From positions 1 to 64,000 of the forward strand of contig JAVBOM010000064.1 in the NCBI GenBank assembly GCA_031550535.1: 64,000 bases of DNA, in the 5' to 3' direction. Below, piece by piece: positions 49,201-57,664 of this stretch (its first letter is position 1; the number at the start of each line of letters is the position of its first letter). A model generated the notes under the pieces. It worked only from the letters and a program-made list of their open reading frames with translations. It made no database searches and was not told the origin of the DNA. Both the position numbers and the translations under genes were made by a program. This stretch comes from Avichristensenella sp031550535 (lineage in GTDB: Bacteria; Bacillota; Clostridia; Christensenellales; Aristaeellaceae).

Positions 49201-49525
49201 CGTGATCCATTGGACGGTGCCTGGCGACACGCAAACTGCCGACAAAACCCTGATCATCACGCTGGACATTCTGGACTACCAACCGGCGGATGTGGAGCGC
49301 TATATTGAGGCGGCGAAGGCGATGGGCTATCAGGAGATGCCGCCATCGGAGTATGGCGAGGCGCAAACCGCCGCCGCAGCCGAGTCGGACAGCTACCGGA
49401 ATTTCACGTTGCCTGGGATGCTGCTGGCTGTCACCGAGACTGCGGATCAAGGGGTCAAGGTCTTATCGATCACCATGCGCTGTGATGGCCGCTATAAAAA
49501 CTTCTTTGCGGCGCAGGGATATTGA
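46202..49525 (+). CDS. Large secreted TPR protein with flanking unknown domains
   Basis: 1107 residues, the largest gene here. Signal peptide MKRFFCLLLIFALLAPVAAHAE, then a PsbP-like domain (RLRVEFPEGWMEAPSEFGFGNTYFSM). A DUF4352-like beta domain follows near 210-330 (GPFTLELTAARFDDYVGDKTLALDFSLTN). Next are about seven TPRs at roughly 463-715 (ALYDDAIAKDDSVAEYHAQRANALYML, AIALNANEARYFNRHGQALQGL). A KPGGLSGLFGG motif at about 722 leads into two repeated modules starting SRLMNYEDWLRPH and TRLMNYEQAGRPN. TPRs suggest a scaffold for protein partners outside the membrane. GAGGAGG lies 12 bases upstream of the ATG, rather far. Confidence 0.82.
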   Translation: MKRFFCLLLIFALLAPVAAHAEGLIFEDENARLRVEFPEGWMEAPSEFGFGNTYFSMNPIASVKFSQTEANSSRAFYDYITEETMPSLIQGQEPLDNYQLTAVAKVIDTADNLYAIGVSTYDAGYAQMLLLNFFFTMADRRLGKMALHGQKPDAVDQILEILETAVYSSMPEALADDLLAQFAQGMYASQNTPPGGETLATAPAVSSSGGVVIGPFTLELTAARFDDYVGDKTLALDFSLTNGSIESVYVIPLRFEALQGQEELLVFNLQTPGGGSFYPGDTGAFIAEFLLDDDAQDVTFRISLPDDAGAGFYEQTVSLDRLDEAALHFGDPSRTALPLPVIKAEQYVFGTDALGSIPTVVGARERTMKETGSGLGYEDQDYTYQSDTVRGDLIAYIDYLGEMGFTVVQGASLAEPGKGELSGPSKDAGYMLRVYLDWWVDGYHIKISKESAEQTTTNTTGYGDPAVLERGQALLDAGAYAAALALYDDAIAKDDSVAEYHAQRANALYMLDREAEALHAMDAAIGLMPEEDYYYYFRGVILKYLEQYYDAERAFAKAIALNANEARYFNRHGQALQGLEKYQEAYEAFDQAVTMNPADWEYVCDRGTALYALGRLDEALADFKRAIELSPPVDNPHYNAAYVYIEQGAYQEAITVSTDGVAMFPGSDDLWCLLGDAHRLAGNYREALAAYDTVIAHGVYTAEDIGEKYAETKRQTETAVSAKPGGLSGLFGGIPTPQPVPPSGASRLMNYEDWLRPHVQTMPMKNILEQFISSEAVTDTLVEDAIGYPRAWPTALMGGAIPEYTGVGWLYDLYVIHPNMSYAAKDIAFVSTTVYEYLESDITAYVDSLRSFGYSEVFSGAEVDKVVRAVEAEGMSARCFKNTGSFVTLTFGQDEGGFMRVGTSMDFDDLPFVEISVNFLGRGDYRPDTGATPSTRLMNYEQAGRPNSVPRDFGTTMDAVGKPYIDEYNRGYITILLPSRWPKDIFGELIPEYAAPGMLGVIHWTVPGDTQTADKTLIITLDILDYQPADVERYIEAAKAMGYQEMPPSEYGEAQTAAAAESDSYRNFTLPGMLLAVTETADQGVKVLSITMRCDGRYKNFFAAQGY

Positions 49526-49567
49526 CGTGGTAATCACAGCCGGATCACCCAAGGAGGCAAAATCAGC

Positions 49568-50014
49568 ATGAGCACATTGCAGCGCATTCTCTCCGTCGTT
49601 TTTCTGGCCGTCGGCCTCGCGCTGGCGGGCGTCGGGGTGTATATGGCCACCACGCCCGCGATCCCCGAGGCGTACGTCGCCACGGCAGAAGCGAAGATCA
49701 CAGGGATTTACTCCGATTCACACACGAACGCGTCCGGCAAGTGGGTGGAGGATCACAACGTCGTCGTCGGCTATGCTGTGGACGGCGTTGAGTATGAGCG
49801 GCCGCTTGGCTATTACAACTCCGCGATGTACGTTGGCGACACCGTCGGCATCCAGTACGACACGAGAAACCCTGGCAAGATCGTGTCGCCGGCAGGCAGG
49901 ACGATCGCAACGGTCGTGTTGATTGTGCTGGGCGCGGCGTTCACCGTGTTTGGCGTCATCGCGATGGTTAGGCCGCTCACCATCCGGGTTCGCCTGTATG
50001 GATCGATCCGGTAA
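49568..50014 (+). CDS. DUF3592 membrane protein
   Basis: 148 residues. A membrane segment at each end (ILSVVFLAVGLALAGVGVYMA and ATVVLIVLGAAFTVFGVIAMV) encloses an extracytoplasmic beta domain (ATAEAKITGIYSDSHTNASGKWVEDHNVVVGYAVDGVEYERPLGYYNSAMYVGDTVGIQYDTRNPGKI) typical of DUF3592. Function unknown; a small membrane component within the secreted-protein operon. AAGGAGG upstream. Confidence 0.85.
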   Translation: MSTLQRILSVVFLAVGLALAGVGVYMATTPAIPEAYVATAEAKITGIYSDSHTNASGKWVEDHNVVVGYAVDGVEYERPLGYYNSAMYVGDTVGIQYDTRNPGKIVSPAGRTIATVVLIVLGAAFTVFGVIAMVRPLTIRVRLYGSIR

Positions 50015-50058
50015 GGGGCCGATCGTCGCAAACCGCAAGATGGAAAGGGGCGTTCTGG

Positions 50059-51849
50059 ATGAAAAAGCTGGCTTTATGGGCGCTTTCGATGTGTTTGCTG
50101 CTCTCCACGCCGCTCGGCGCACGAGCATCTCAGGCCGGCGGGCTCAGCGGCTTGTTTGAGGGGCCGGGCAATGCCGCCGCGCCGACTGAGACGCCCCGGT
50201 CGGATTCCGCGAACAACGCGGGTGGCTTAAGTGACGTGTTCGAGGGGAGGCAGGCCAGCACCGCCGCGCCCGTGATGACGCCCGGGGCGAACAGCGCAGG
50301 CGGCCTAAGCGGCGTGTTTGAGGGCAGTCGGGTTATTGCCGCCCCGCCGCCGGAGCCCCAGCCATCGGCTCCGCCGGTTCCGGCGGCGAATGCCCACGCA
50401 CTGTTCGATGACGGCGTGCGGGAGATCGTTCCGCGCGCGATCGGCAACGCCGCCGACTATCTGGACATCGGCGGCTGGATCGTTGGCAATGGGTTTCTTC
50501 CGTCCGGCGACTTCGCGCTGATCGGATACCCGACGTACGGCGGCGCGCCAAGGGAACTGTGTCCACAGCCGCAAATCGACATGATCCCGGCGGGCGACGC
50601 GATCATCTACCTGCGCAAGTTTGGTGACGACGATGCAAAGTGGGTCATTCATAAGCCCGGCGAAGAGCCGGAAAAGCTGCCGCTGAGCGTGATGGACAGC
50701 GTGTTTTACGCCGACGAATCGCGCATCTGGTACAGCACCATCGGCACCGGCGACGGTACGCAGATGTCCATCCGAACGCTGGACCGGAGGACGGGGCAGA
50801 AGGAAGGGCTGGCGCGCTTTTCGTCGATACAGGTCTTTCCGGTCACGGTGCTGGACAGCGGCGGCGTGGTGCTGTATGACCGCGAGAATAACCGCGTGGA
50901 GCATTGGCAGGACGGCAAGACGACGACGCTGCTGGAAACGGACGAGTCCATCGTAAGCGTGTTCTCCACCGGACAGTGCGTCTGGGTGGAGCTTGAGCAC
51001 GAAATCGGCTTGCTGGAAGACGGCAAGCTGTGGTTCCGCATCCCCGGCAATGTCGCGCAAAGTTTCCGCGCCGCCGGGCAGACCGTGCTGCTGCTGATAT
51101 TCCCCGGCTCCGACGAGTATGACGTGCTGGTGCTCAATGATGCGTATCGCGCCTATGCGCGGCTTGGCTACGCGCCGGTCGCGGAGTCGGCGTGGATCGA
51201 GCCGGACGGGGAAGGGCGGATCGTCGTCCACGCGCCCATGGACGCGAAGGGCTTGCCGTTTGACATTTTCCCGGCGAGCGAGTGGATTCCGTACGGGTTT
51301 TACGACGCGGAATCGGCGCGCGCGGCGAAAGGGGCCCACACAACGCCCGCGCCGACGCCCACGCCGAACCTGGCGGATGTGCTGTCCACCCAAGAAGTCA
51401 ATCGGGACGAAATGATCACGATTACCGTCGACGCGGCGCTTGTCGCCTGGCTGAGCGAAGAGGACGCGCGGGACGAGGCGCATGCGCTGGGCATTTATTT
51501 CGCGGACAACCGTGACGGTTCGTTCACCTATGGGATGATGCCGGATCAGCAGCGAACGATGCTGGACATGCATCGCAATGATTTGAACGGCGCGATTGCG
51601 GAGATACCCTCGATGTTTCCCGGCATCCAGAGCTGCAAGACCGACGCGGATTTCACCGAGCTCACGTTTTTTGTAACATCCGAACTTGATCAAAACGTAC
51701 TGATCATGGTATCGACAATCACCGGCTCCAGCATGGCGATGTACCGCGCGCTGTCCGGCGAGGAATCGCCGTTCACGCTCGTGAAGGTGATCGACGCGGA
51801 TAGCGGCGCGGTCGTCTCGACGCTTCGGGTGCCAAGCGAGCAACAATAA
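50059..51849 (+). CDS. Secreted protein with three GGLSGLFEG-type repeats
   Basis: 596 residues: signal peptide ALWALSMCLLLSTPLGARA, then three copies of AGGLS(G/D)(L/V)FEG at residues 26-35, 54-63 and 80-89 in a Pro/Ala-rich linker. A propeller-like region (about 120-430; for example GDFALIGYPTYGGAPRELC and GGVVLYDRENNRVEHWQDGK) follows. A C-terminal helical/beta domain (about 450-596) has ITVDAALVAWLSEEDARDEAHALGIYF. The same short motif appears in the TPR protein (GGLSGLFGG), which hints at a shared binding or anchoring role. Function unknown. Confidence 0.78.
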   Translation: MKKLALWALSMCLLLSTPLGARASQAGGLSGLFEGPGNAAAPTETPRSDSANNAGGLSDVFEGRQASTAAPVMTPGANSAGGLSGVFEGSRVIAAPPPEPQPSAPPVPAANAHALFDDGVREIVPRAIGNAADYLDIGGWIVGNGFLPSGDFALIGYPTYGGAPRELCPQPQIDMIPAGDAIIYLRKFGDDDAKWVIHKPGEEPEKLPLSVMDSVFYADESRIWYSTIGTGDGTQMSIRTLDRRTGQKEGLARFSSIQVFPVTVLDSGGVVLYDRENNRVEHWQDGKTTTLLETDESIVSVFSTGQCVWVELEHEIGLLEDGKLWFRIPGNVAQSFRAAGQTVLLLIFPGSDEYDVLVLNDAYRAYARLGYAPVAESAWIEPDGEGRIVVHAPMDAKGLPFDIFPASEWIPYGFYDAESARAAKGAHTTPAPTPTPNLADVLSTQEVNRDEMITITVDAALVAWLSEEDARDEAHALGIYFADNRDGSFTYGMMPDQQRTMLDMHRNDLNGAIAEIPSMFPGIQSCKTDADFTELTFFVTSELDQNVLIMVSTITGSSMAMYRALSGEESPFTLVKVIDADSGAVVSTLRVPSEQQ

Positions 51850-51869
51850 GCGGGAAAGAAGGAAACACA

Positions 51870-52454
51870 ATGCGCAAGATCATTTTGTCGGCGCTGCTGT
51901 TGGCGCTGTGCCTGCCGCTCGGCGTGTCCGCCGAAGCGCCTGTATACACAAATAAGGGCTACGGCCTGTCGTTCACCCTGCCCGAGGGCTGGACGGAGAT
52001 CCCAAGCGAAAACGAGACCGTCTTTGCCGCGCCCGACGATACCGGGGCGCTGCTGGTGATCTGGCTGAACGGCGATTCTGTCGGCGACACGTATGCGGAA
52101 CGCTTTGACGCCGCGAGCGCGGAACGCTGGACGCGGGAGGGCCGGTTGTTTGAGGACATCGTGTTCACGGAACTGACGCCGATTATGTTTGCCAAGGCGA
52201 CGGATGCGGGCGGGCGGCTGTATGCGTTCTACTCGTGCCGCTTTGCGGGCGAGGGGTTCCCGGAAGGGTTCGCGCTGTTCCACATGCAGCTTTTCTTCAC
52301 GGCGGAGGGCGGCGCATTGGGCAGCGTGTCGCTGATCGCACCGGCGACCGAGGAAAGCAACCCGATTCTCGAATGGTTTGACGGCATGGTGACGGAAAAC
52401 GTGCCGGCGGACATCCTGAAGGAACTGAACGCGCAGGTGAGCGCGCAAAGCTGA
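51870..52454 (+). CDS. Secreted PsbP-like small protein
   Basis: 194 residues: signal peptide MRKIILSALLLALCLPLGVSAE, then one domain GYGLSFTLPEGWTEIPSENETVFAAPDD...ELTPIMFAKATDAGGRLYAFYSCRF and the end EWFDGMVTENVPADILKELNAQ. It corresponds in order and motifs to the C-terminal half of the protein at 33.9-35.0 kb in the leftward operon (VPLMFAKAIDAEGTLHALATCGC), linking the two operons. Function unknown. Confidence 0.77.
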   Translation: MRKIILSALLLALCLPLGVSAEAPVYTNKGYGLSFTLPEGWTEIPSENETVFAAPDDTGALLVIWLNGDSVGDTYAERFDAASAERWTREGRLFEDIVFTELTPIMFAKATDAGGRLYAFYSCRFAGEGFPEGFALFHMQLFFTAEGGALGSVSLIAPATEESNPILEWFDGMVTENVPADILKELNAQVSAQS

Positions 52455-52493
52455 CGGCAAAGAGCCGACGCCCCACGGAAAGGACGATGTACC

Positions 52494-54680
52494 ATGAAAA
52501 GCATGTTGCGCGCTATCGCGCTGCTCCTCGCTTGCCTGTTGCTTTCCCCCGCCGCGTTCGCCGGCGGGGGCGATGAGACGCTCCGCGAGGGCACGCTGAC
52601 CGTCGGCTATGCCGGATTCGGCGAGTTGCCGGACAGCATTTTCACCAGCGGTCACCTGTATTGCCGCGACTTTTCGGGCGGCGGGATTTCTACGCTTTGC
52701 TTCGCCTTTGACGATTTTACCGAGCCGGTCACCGATGTTGCTTTCTGCGCCGTCATGACGGACGACGAAGGGTGTCCGATGCTTGGCAATGTGCTATGGG
52801 CGCTGGCGGACGTGATGCCGGGCGATACGATGTCCCTGCGCGTTTCGCTGGTGGATCACGCGATGACGACGGCGTTTCGGTATACGGACGCCGGCGGGGA
52901 AACGCACGCGTACGCGCCGTGGATCAACATGGACGGCGAACTAACCCTGGTGATGTTGATGCCGTTCGAGTCCGGCGAGGTGTTTGACCGCGCGGAGGTC
53001 GAGGCGGAGGCCGAAGCCCTCCATAGCGCGTATGCGTCGGACGGGGACAGTGCGCGTCTGACGGAGTTTGCCGCGCTGTATCAGCGCGTGATCGACGCCG
53101 ATCCATGGGCCGATTGGGCATATGCCGCGCTCGGCAAGGTGCTGGCGTACGACCTGGAGGAATGGCAATCGGCGCTGGACGCGCTGGACGCCGCCGTCTC
53201 GCTGGGAAAGGGCGACAGTGATGAGGACACTCGAATCGCGTGGGCTGTCGCGCTGGACGGGCTGATTTGCGCGCTCGATTCGTATGACGAGGACTTCGGC
53301 TTTTACGACCCGACGCCGCTGGAGTGGGCGGCGGCGCAGGCGGGAATCGCCCGGATCGAACAGATTATCTGGGACGAGCCGGACGCGATGACAGCGCGCG
53401 CGTATGAATGCTACGGTTCGCTGCTGTTTGCAGCCGGCCGTTCCCAGGATTCGCATGTCGCCTGGGCGCGGTCGTATGTTCTGGATGATCCGTCGGATCC
53501 GTGGGCGTACCAAGAGCTGTACTCGGCGCTAAACAATGCGGCACGGTTCGATGAGGCTGCCGAAGTGTTCGACGGCCACGTGCAAGCCCCATCCGCGAAC
53601 GCGGTTGCGGCGATACGCAATCGCGCCGACGCGGCGTATGAGGCCGGGGCCTTTGAGGAGGCAATCGCGCTGTACTGGGAGATGCTTGACGCAGACCCCA
53701 CGCCGCAGGTGCACGAGGATTACCCGCTCCGCGTCTGGCATCGGCTGGTCGACGCGTACGCGTGTCTTACGCGATACGACGACGCGCTCGCCGTGTTCGA
53801 GCGGAGCCGTGACTACGGCCCGGCGGCAGTGTTGGATTTCAACGAATACCCCGCGCTCGACAACCAGTACGCTGATGTGCTGCTGCGCGCCGGGCGCAAA
53901 CAGGAAGCGCTGGAACACCTCGAAGAGGTGATCGATTTCTACGGCGACCTTCCTTCGACGCTCGCGCTGATCGACCGGGCGAACGCGATGCTGCCGGAAC
54001 TGGCCGCAAAGGCGTTTTCGGACGCCCGGTGGGACATGTACGAACCCGTCGCGACCGCGTACCACGAGAGCATGGGCCGCTCGCCCATCGTCGTCACCGT
54101 GATGCGAAGTAAAATCTTCGCCAACGACGACGTGTTGTGCGTGCTTGCGTGGGATGAGGGCCAGGATGCGTACCAAATCGCGGTGGAAGCGAACCGCGCC
54201 CTAAAGCCGTGGAAGCCGCTGCCGCGCCTGCGTCTGGATGACTATTCGGGGTCGATCGTCATCACCTGCACGGAGGAGGGGAAAAGCCCGGAGTTTGCGG
54301 CGCAGTGGACCTATATCTTCTGCCCGCGATGGTATTGGGAGGAAGTGCTCCAAAGGCCCGCAAGCGGCGATTGGCAGTGGATGCTGCTGGAAGCGTCCTG
54401 CGCCTATCCCGAGCCGCACGATCTGGGCGACGTGTATGGCACAGGCAGACTGTCCATGCGCTTTTCAGGCGGTGAGCTATGCCTGCGCGGCCGCTGGGAA
54501 CCGGGCGATTCCGATGGCGCGGGCTGGGTTGAGCTGGCACGGATTGACGCGGACATCACGAAGTTTGACCTGGCGGCGTTTCGCGTTGAACAGTGCGGCG
54601 CGGACTTTTACGCGCTGACCGAAGCGGCGGGCCGCGAGGAGGTTCTGCGCGCCATCACCGCGCCGCCGCCGGCGCAATGA
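52494..54680 (+). CDS. Secreted TPR-like protein A
   Basis: 728 residues: signal peptide MKSMLRAIALLLACLLLSPAAFA. The N-terminal beta domain has FTEPVTDVAFCAVM, MLGNVLWALADVMPGDTMSLRVSL and AFRYTDAGGETHAYAP. TPR/Sel1-like helices run from about 175 to 500 (AALYQRVIDADPWADWAYAALGKVL, RVWHRLVDAYACLTRYDDALAVFERS). A C-terminal domain has WDMYEPVATAYHESMGRSPIVVTVMR and YIFCPRWYWEE. It is a full-length paralogue of the next gene. No catalytic motif seen; probably a scaffold or binding protein outside the membrane. Confidence 0.8.
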   Translation: MKSMLRAIALLLACLLLSPAAFAGGGDETLREGTLTVGYAGFGELPDSIFTSGHLYCRDFSGGGISTLCFAFDDFTEPVTDVAFCAVMTDDEGCPMLGNVLWALADVMPGDTMSLRVSLVDHAMTTAFRYTDAGGETHAYAPWINMDGELTLVMLMPFESGEVFDRAEVEAEAEALHSAYASDGDSARLTEFAALYQRVIDADPWADWAYAALGKVLAYDLEEWQSALDALDAAVSLGKGDSDEDTRIAWAVALDGLICALDSYDEDFGFYDPTPLEWAAAQAGIARIEQIIWDEPDAMTARAYECYGSLLFAAGRSQDSHVAWARSYVLDDPSDPWAYQELYSALNNAARFDEAAEVFDGHVQAPSANAVAAIRNRADAAYEAGAFEEAIALYWEMLDADPTPQVHEDYPLRVWHRLVDAYACLTRYDDALAVFERSRDYGPAAVLDFNEYPALDNQYADVLLRAGRKQEALEHLEEVIDFYGDLPSTLALIDRANAMLPELAAKAFSDARWDMYEPVATAYHESMGRSPIVVTVMRSKIFANDDVLCVLAWDEGQDAYQIAVEANRALKPWKPLPRLRLDDYSGSIVITCTEEGKSPEFAAQWTYIFCPRWYWEEVLQRPASGDWQWMLLEASCAYPEPHDLGDVYGTGRLSMRFSGGELCLRGRWEPGDSDGAGWVELARIDADITKFDLAAFRVEQCGADFYALTEAAGREEVLRAITAPPPAQ

Positions 54681-54696
54681 GGGAGGAGTGAACGCA

Positions 54697-56901
54697 ATGA
54701 AAAAAGCAGTATTGTCCGCCTTGTTGCTCGGCTGCCTCGCGTTTGCGCTGTGCGCCGGAGCGGAATTCCCAGGCGCCACGGTCATTGAGGCGGCGGATAA
54801 CGGTGCGGTTTCCGTCGCCTGCGCGCGGCCCCGCGCGTTGCCCGCCTACACCGGCGGCAGCCACCTTTGGTATTATGACGACTACCGGGAGAACGCGCTG
54901 TTCACCTTTACGGCGCTTGAGCCGCTGACGGATGTGGCGTTTTGTTCCGTTGATTTCGATGTCAAAGACGGCTATATCGCCGGCCTACTGCTGGGCAATG
55001 TGCTATGGAAGCTGCCGGACATGGCGCCGGGCGACACCGCCAGCGTGTACTGCTCTTTCGATACGTACGATGCGTCGTGCGTCGCGATCCGATATAAGGA
55101 CACCGGCGGGCAATCGCACGGCATCGCGCCTCGCGTTGCCAGTGGCTTAGAAACCGGCGACCGCGCGGGCGCGCTGGCCCTGCTGACGCTCTCGCCGCGC
55201 GAAACCGGCGAGCCGGTCGACCGCGCCGCCGTCGAGGCCGAAGTGAACGCGCTCTATGAAGCGCACGGGCAAGGCGACCTGGACGCGCTGGGTAAAGCTG
55301 CGCGGCTTTATCTGAGCGTGCTCGACAGTGACCCGTGGGCAAGTTGGGCGTATCTGGGGTACGGCAAGGTGGAAGTGATCGGCTATGGCGTCATGCGGAG
55401 CAAGAACAACGCGCTCGGGGCGCTGAACGCCGCGATCTCGCTGGGCGAAACCGGCGCGGAAGTGTATTACCTGCGCGCGCTCGCGCTTGGCGATGTGGCG
55501 GAGGAACTGTATGGCTACGCGTACCCCGGCGACGCGGGCTGGCCGATGATTAGCAGCGCGGTACTGGATATAGAGCGCGCGATCGCAACCAAGCCGGGCG
55601 ATTTCCCCTACGACTGCCATGCCCTTTACGGCAGGCTGCTCGGCATGGCCGGACGCACGTACGAATCCAATGCCGCCATGGCGCGCAGCGCGCTACTGGC
55701 CGACCCGGAGGACGAGGCGGCGCTTCGGGATCTGTATGAGATGCTGAACCTCACCGGGCAGCTCGACGAGGCGGCGGCATTGTTCCCAAGGGTCATAGGG
55801 GCGCAGCCGGATGATGCTGCGGCACTCCCGTACCTGAAGGCCGATGAGGCGTTCGAGGCCGGAGATTTTCCGATCGCCGTCATCTTGTACACCCAGGTCA
55901 CCCAGTCGGACCTCGCCTCGTACTGGAACGAGGACTACCCGCCGCGGGTCTGGTATCGCCTGATTGACGCGTACGCCCAGATCGGAATGCAAGAAGCCGC
56001 GTTGGATGTATTCGACTGGGGCGAGGACTACGGCTTTGAAGCGCCGTATCCCACGGCGTTCTATGTGCAAAAGGCGGAAATCCTGTTGGAACTGGAGCGA
56101 ATCGGCGAAGCGAAAGGCGCGCTCAGCGAAGCGCTGTACGACTGGAACGATCCAAAGGTTTTGGCGCTTGCCGCGCGGATCGACGTGATGCTGCCAGCCG
56201 ACGCCAGGAAGGTTTTTGAAGGTCCGGAATGGGCGGGATATGAGCCGGTGGCGACCAAGCGATACGAATGGTCAAAGGCGTCAAGCATCATTGCCACCGT
56301 TATGCGCAGGGGCGAGCACAACGTGCTCTGCGTGTTGAAATGGGACGACTCCCTGGACGGATACCGGTTGGTGGTCCAAAACGATCGCGCCGTGTATCAG
56401 GGGGATCGCGTCCCGGCGCTGTATATCGACGACGCGTTTGGATCCATTTACTTCGAGTACACAGACGACGCCGCGCTGACCGGATATCCGGCGGTCGAGG
56501 GCTACACGTTCTGCACGCGCTGGTATTGGGAAGAGGAAACGGAGCAAACCGCGGTGGACGATTGGGACTACACACTGCTGAACGCGTACCGCGAGTATCC
56601 CGAAGCGCATGACCCGGGGAGCGAATACTATGAAACGGCACGGCTATCCCTGGGTTTTGTGGGAAACAAGCTACGTCTTATGGGGTGGTGGGAATCCTAC
56701 GACGGCTATGTAACGGACGAGCGGGAACTCCTTGCCGAAACGGACATGTATCCCGCGCGGTATAGCATGACGGCGTTTGACATCGGACGGTTGGGCGCGG
56801 ACTTTGACGCGATGATGGCGGAGACGGACACGGAAACCCTGCTGTACTACATTGATCACGACGCTTGGGCGGTGTACGGCATGGAGGAGGACGAAGAATA
56901 G
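54697..56901 (+). CDS. Secreted TPR-like protein B, paralogue
   Basis: 734 residues, same order of parts as its upstream neighbour: signal peptide MKKAVLSALLLGCLAFALCAGAE; beta domain with LEPLTDVAFCSVD, LLGNVLWKLPDMAPGDTASVYCSF and AIRYKDTGGQSHGIAP. Then TPR region (AARLYLSVLDSDPWASWAYLGYGKVE, RVWYRLIDAYAQIGMQEAALDVFDWG) and C-terminal EWAGYEPVATKRYEWSKASSIIATVMR and YTFCTRWYWEEET. Tandem duplication with considerable divergence. GGGAGGAG precedes the ATG. Confidence 0.8.
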   Translation: MKKAVLSALLLGCLAFALCAGAEFPGATVIEAADNGAVSVACARPRALPAYTGGSHLWYYDDYRENALFTFTALEPLTDVAFCSVDFDVKDGYIAGLLLGNVLWKLPDMAPGDTASVYCSFDTYDASCVAIRYKDTGGQSHGIAPRVASGLETGDRAGALALLTLSPRETGEPVDRAAVEAEVNALYEAHGQGDLDALGKAARLYLSVLDSDPWASWAYLGYGKVEVIGYGVMRSKNNALGALNAAISLGETGAEVYYLRALALGDVAEELYGYAYPGDAGWPMISSAVLDIERAIATKPGDFPYDCHALYGRLLGMAGRTYESNAAMARSALLADPEDEAALRDLYEMLNLTGQLDEAAALFPRVIGAQPDDAAALPYLKADEAFEAGDFPIAVILYTQVTQSDLASYWNEDYPPRVWYRLIDAYAQIGMQEAALDVFDWGEDYGFEAPYPTAFYVQKAEILLELERIGEAKGALSEALYDWNDPKVLALAARIDVMLPADARKVFEGPEWAGYEPVATKRYEWSKASSIIATVMRRGEHNVLCVLKWDDSLDGYRLVVQNDRAVYQGDRVPALYIDDAFGSIYFEYTDDAALTGYPAVEGYTFCTRWYWEEETEQTAVDDWDYTLLNAYREYPEAHDPGSEYYETARLSLGFVGNKLRLMGWWESYDGYVTDERELLAETDMYPARYSMTAFDIGRLGADFDAMMAETDTETLLYYIDHDAWAVYGMEEDEE

Positions 56902-56932
56902 CCTTTTCGGCTCATGGAAAGGGGGACGCGTG

Positions 56933-57664
56933 ATGGTGATGTTAGCGTGGGCGCTTGCGCTGTTTGTCGGCGCGGCGTCCGTTGCGAACGCTGGCAGCTC
57001 CGGCTGCTACTGGGAAGAATCAAAGCGGAGCGGCAACGAGAGCTTCCGAACCTGCATCGTTTGGGGGCTCGTTGGCGCCGGCATTGGGTTCAGCGTTTTA
57101 TACTCCTTTTTGCTAATGTATTGCGCGCCGGGCTTTGTATCGTGGCTGGTCAGATCGGTATCGGGGACTAGAGCCAATTCCGAGAAAGCCATGGCGGCTT
57201 TCCTCCGCTTCCGCGATACGCGGGTTGTGCCGTGGCTTGTTTTCTTCGCTGCGATACCGGTTGTGTACCGCCTCTGGTTCGTATGCAAGGCTCGCGGCTG
57301 GGAAAAAGCGCAAATCATGAATGCGTTGGATTTTGCCGACGACGCGCTGTATTATAGTCAAGGCTATGTACCCAGGCAGAGAACGCCGTTCCAACCTGCG
57401 AGCCGCATCATGCCGACAGGCGCGCGGACCGCCTCCGGCGGCGACTGGATCTTCAGCGGCAGCGGGGGAGGCGGAGGTTCATTCGATTTGTTTGACGATG
57501 AGGACGGCATCAAGGTGGTCGTGATCATCGTCGTCGCCATTATCGTGCTGCTGTCGATTTCGCTGGGTTTTCTGACCGCGTGGCGTATTGTGCGCTGGGC
57601 GGATGAGCGGTATGACGCGTATCGCAAGATGGAGGGAAAGACTCCGGCGAAAGAGGTAGGCTAA
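56933..57664 (+). CDS. Membrane protein with Gly-rich loop, unknown
   Basis: 243 residues: a leader-like first segment (VMLAWALALFVGAASVANAG), further membrane segments (TCIVWGLVGAGIGFSVLYSFLLMYCAPGF; VVPWLVFFAAIPVVYRLWFVC), a GSGGGGGSFDLFDDEDG stretch and a last segment (VVVIIVVAIIVLLSISLGFLTAW). The layout recalls Tim44/TPM-domain membrane proteins, but I cannot assign the family. Start chosen at the ATG after AAAGGGGG. Its TAA overlaps the next ATG (TAATG), implying coupling. Confidence 0.72.
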   Translation: MVMLAWALALFVGAASVANAGSSGCYWEESKRSGNESFRTCIVWGLVGAGIGFSVLYSFLLMYCAPGFVSWLVRSVSGTRANSEKAMAAFLRFRDTRVVPWLVFFAAIPVVYRLWFVCKARGWEKAQIMNALDFADDALYYSQGYVPRQRTPFQPASRIMPTGARTASGGDWIFSGSGGGGGSFDLFDDEDGIKVVVIIVVAIIVLLSISLGFLTAWRIVRWADERYDAYRKMEGKTPAKEVG

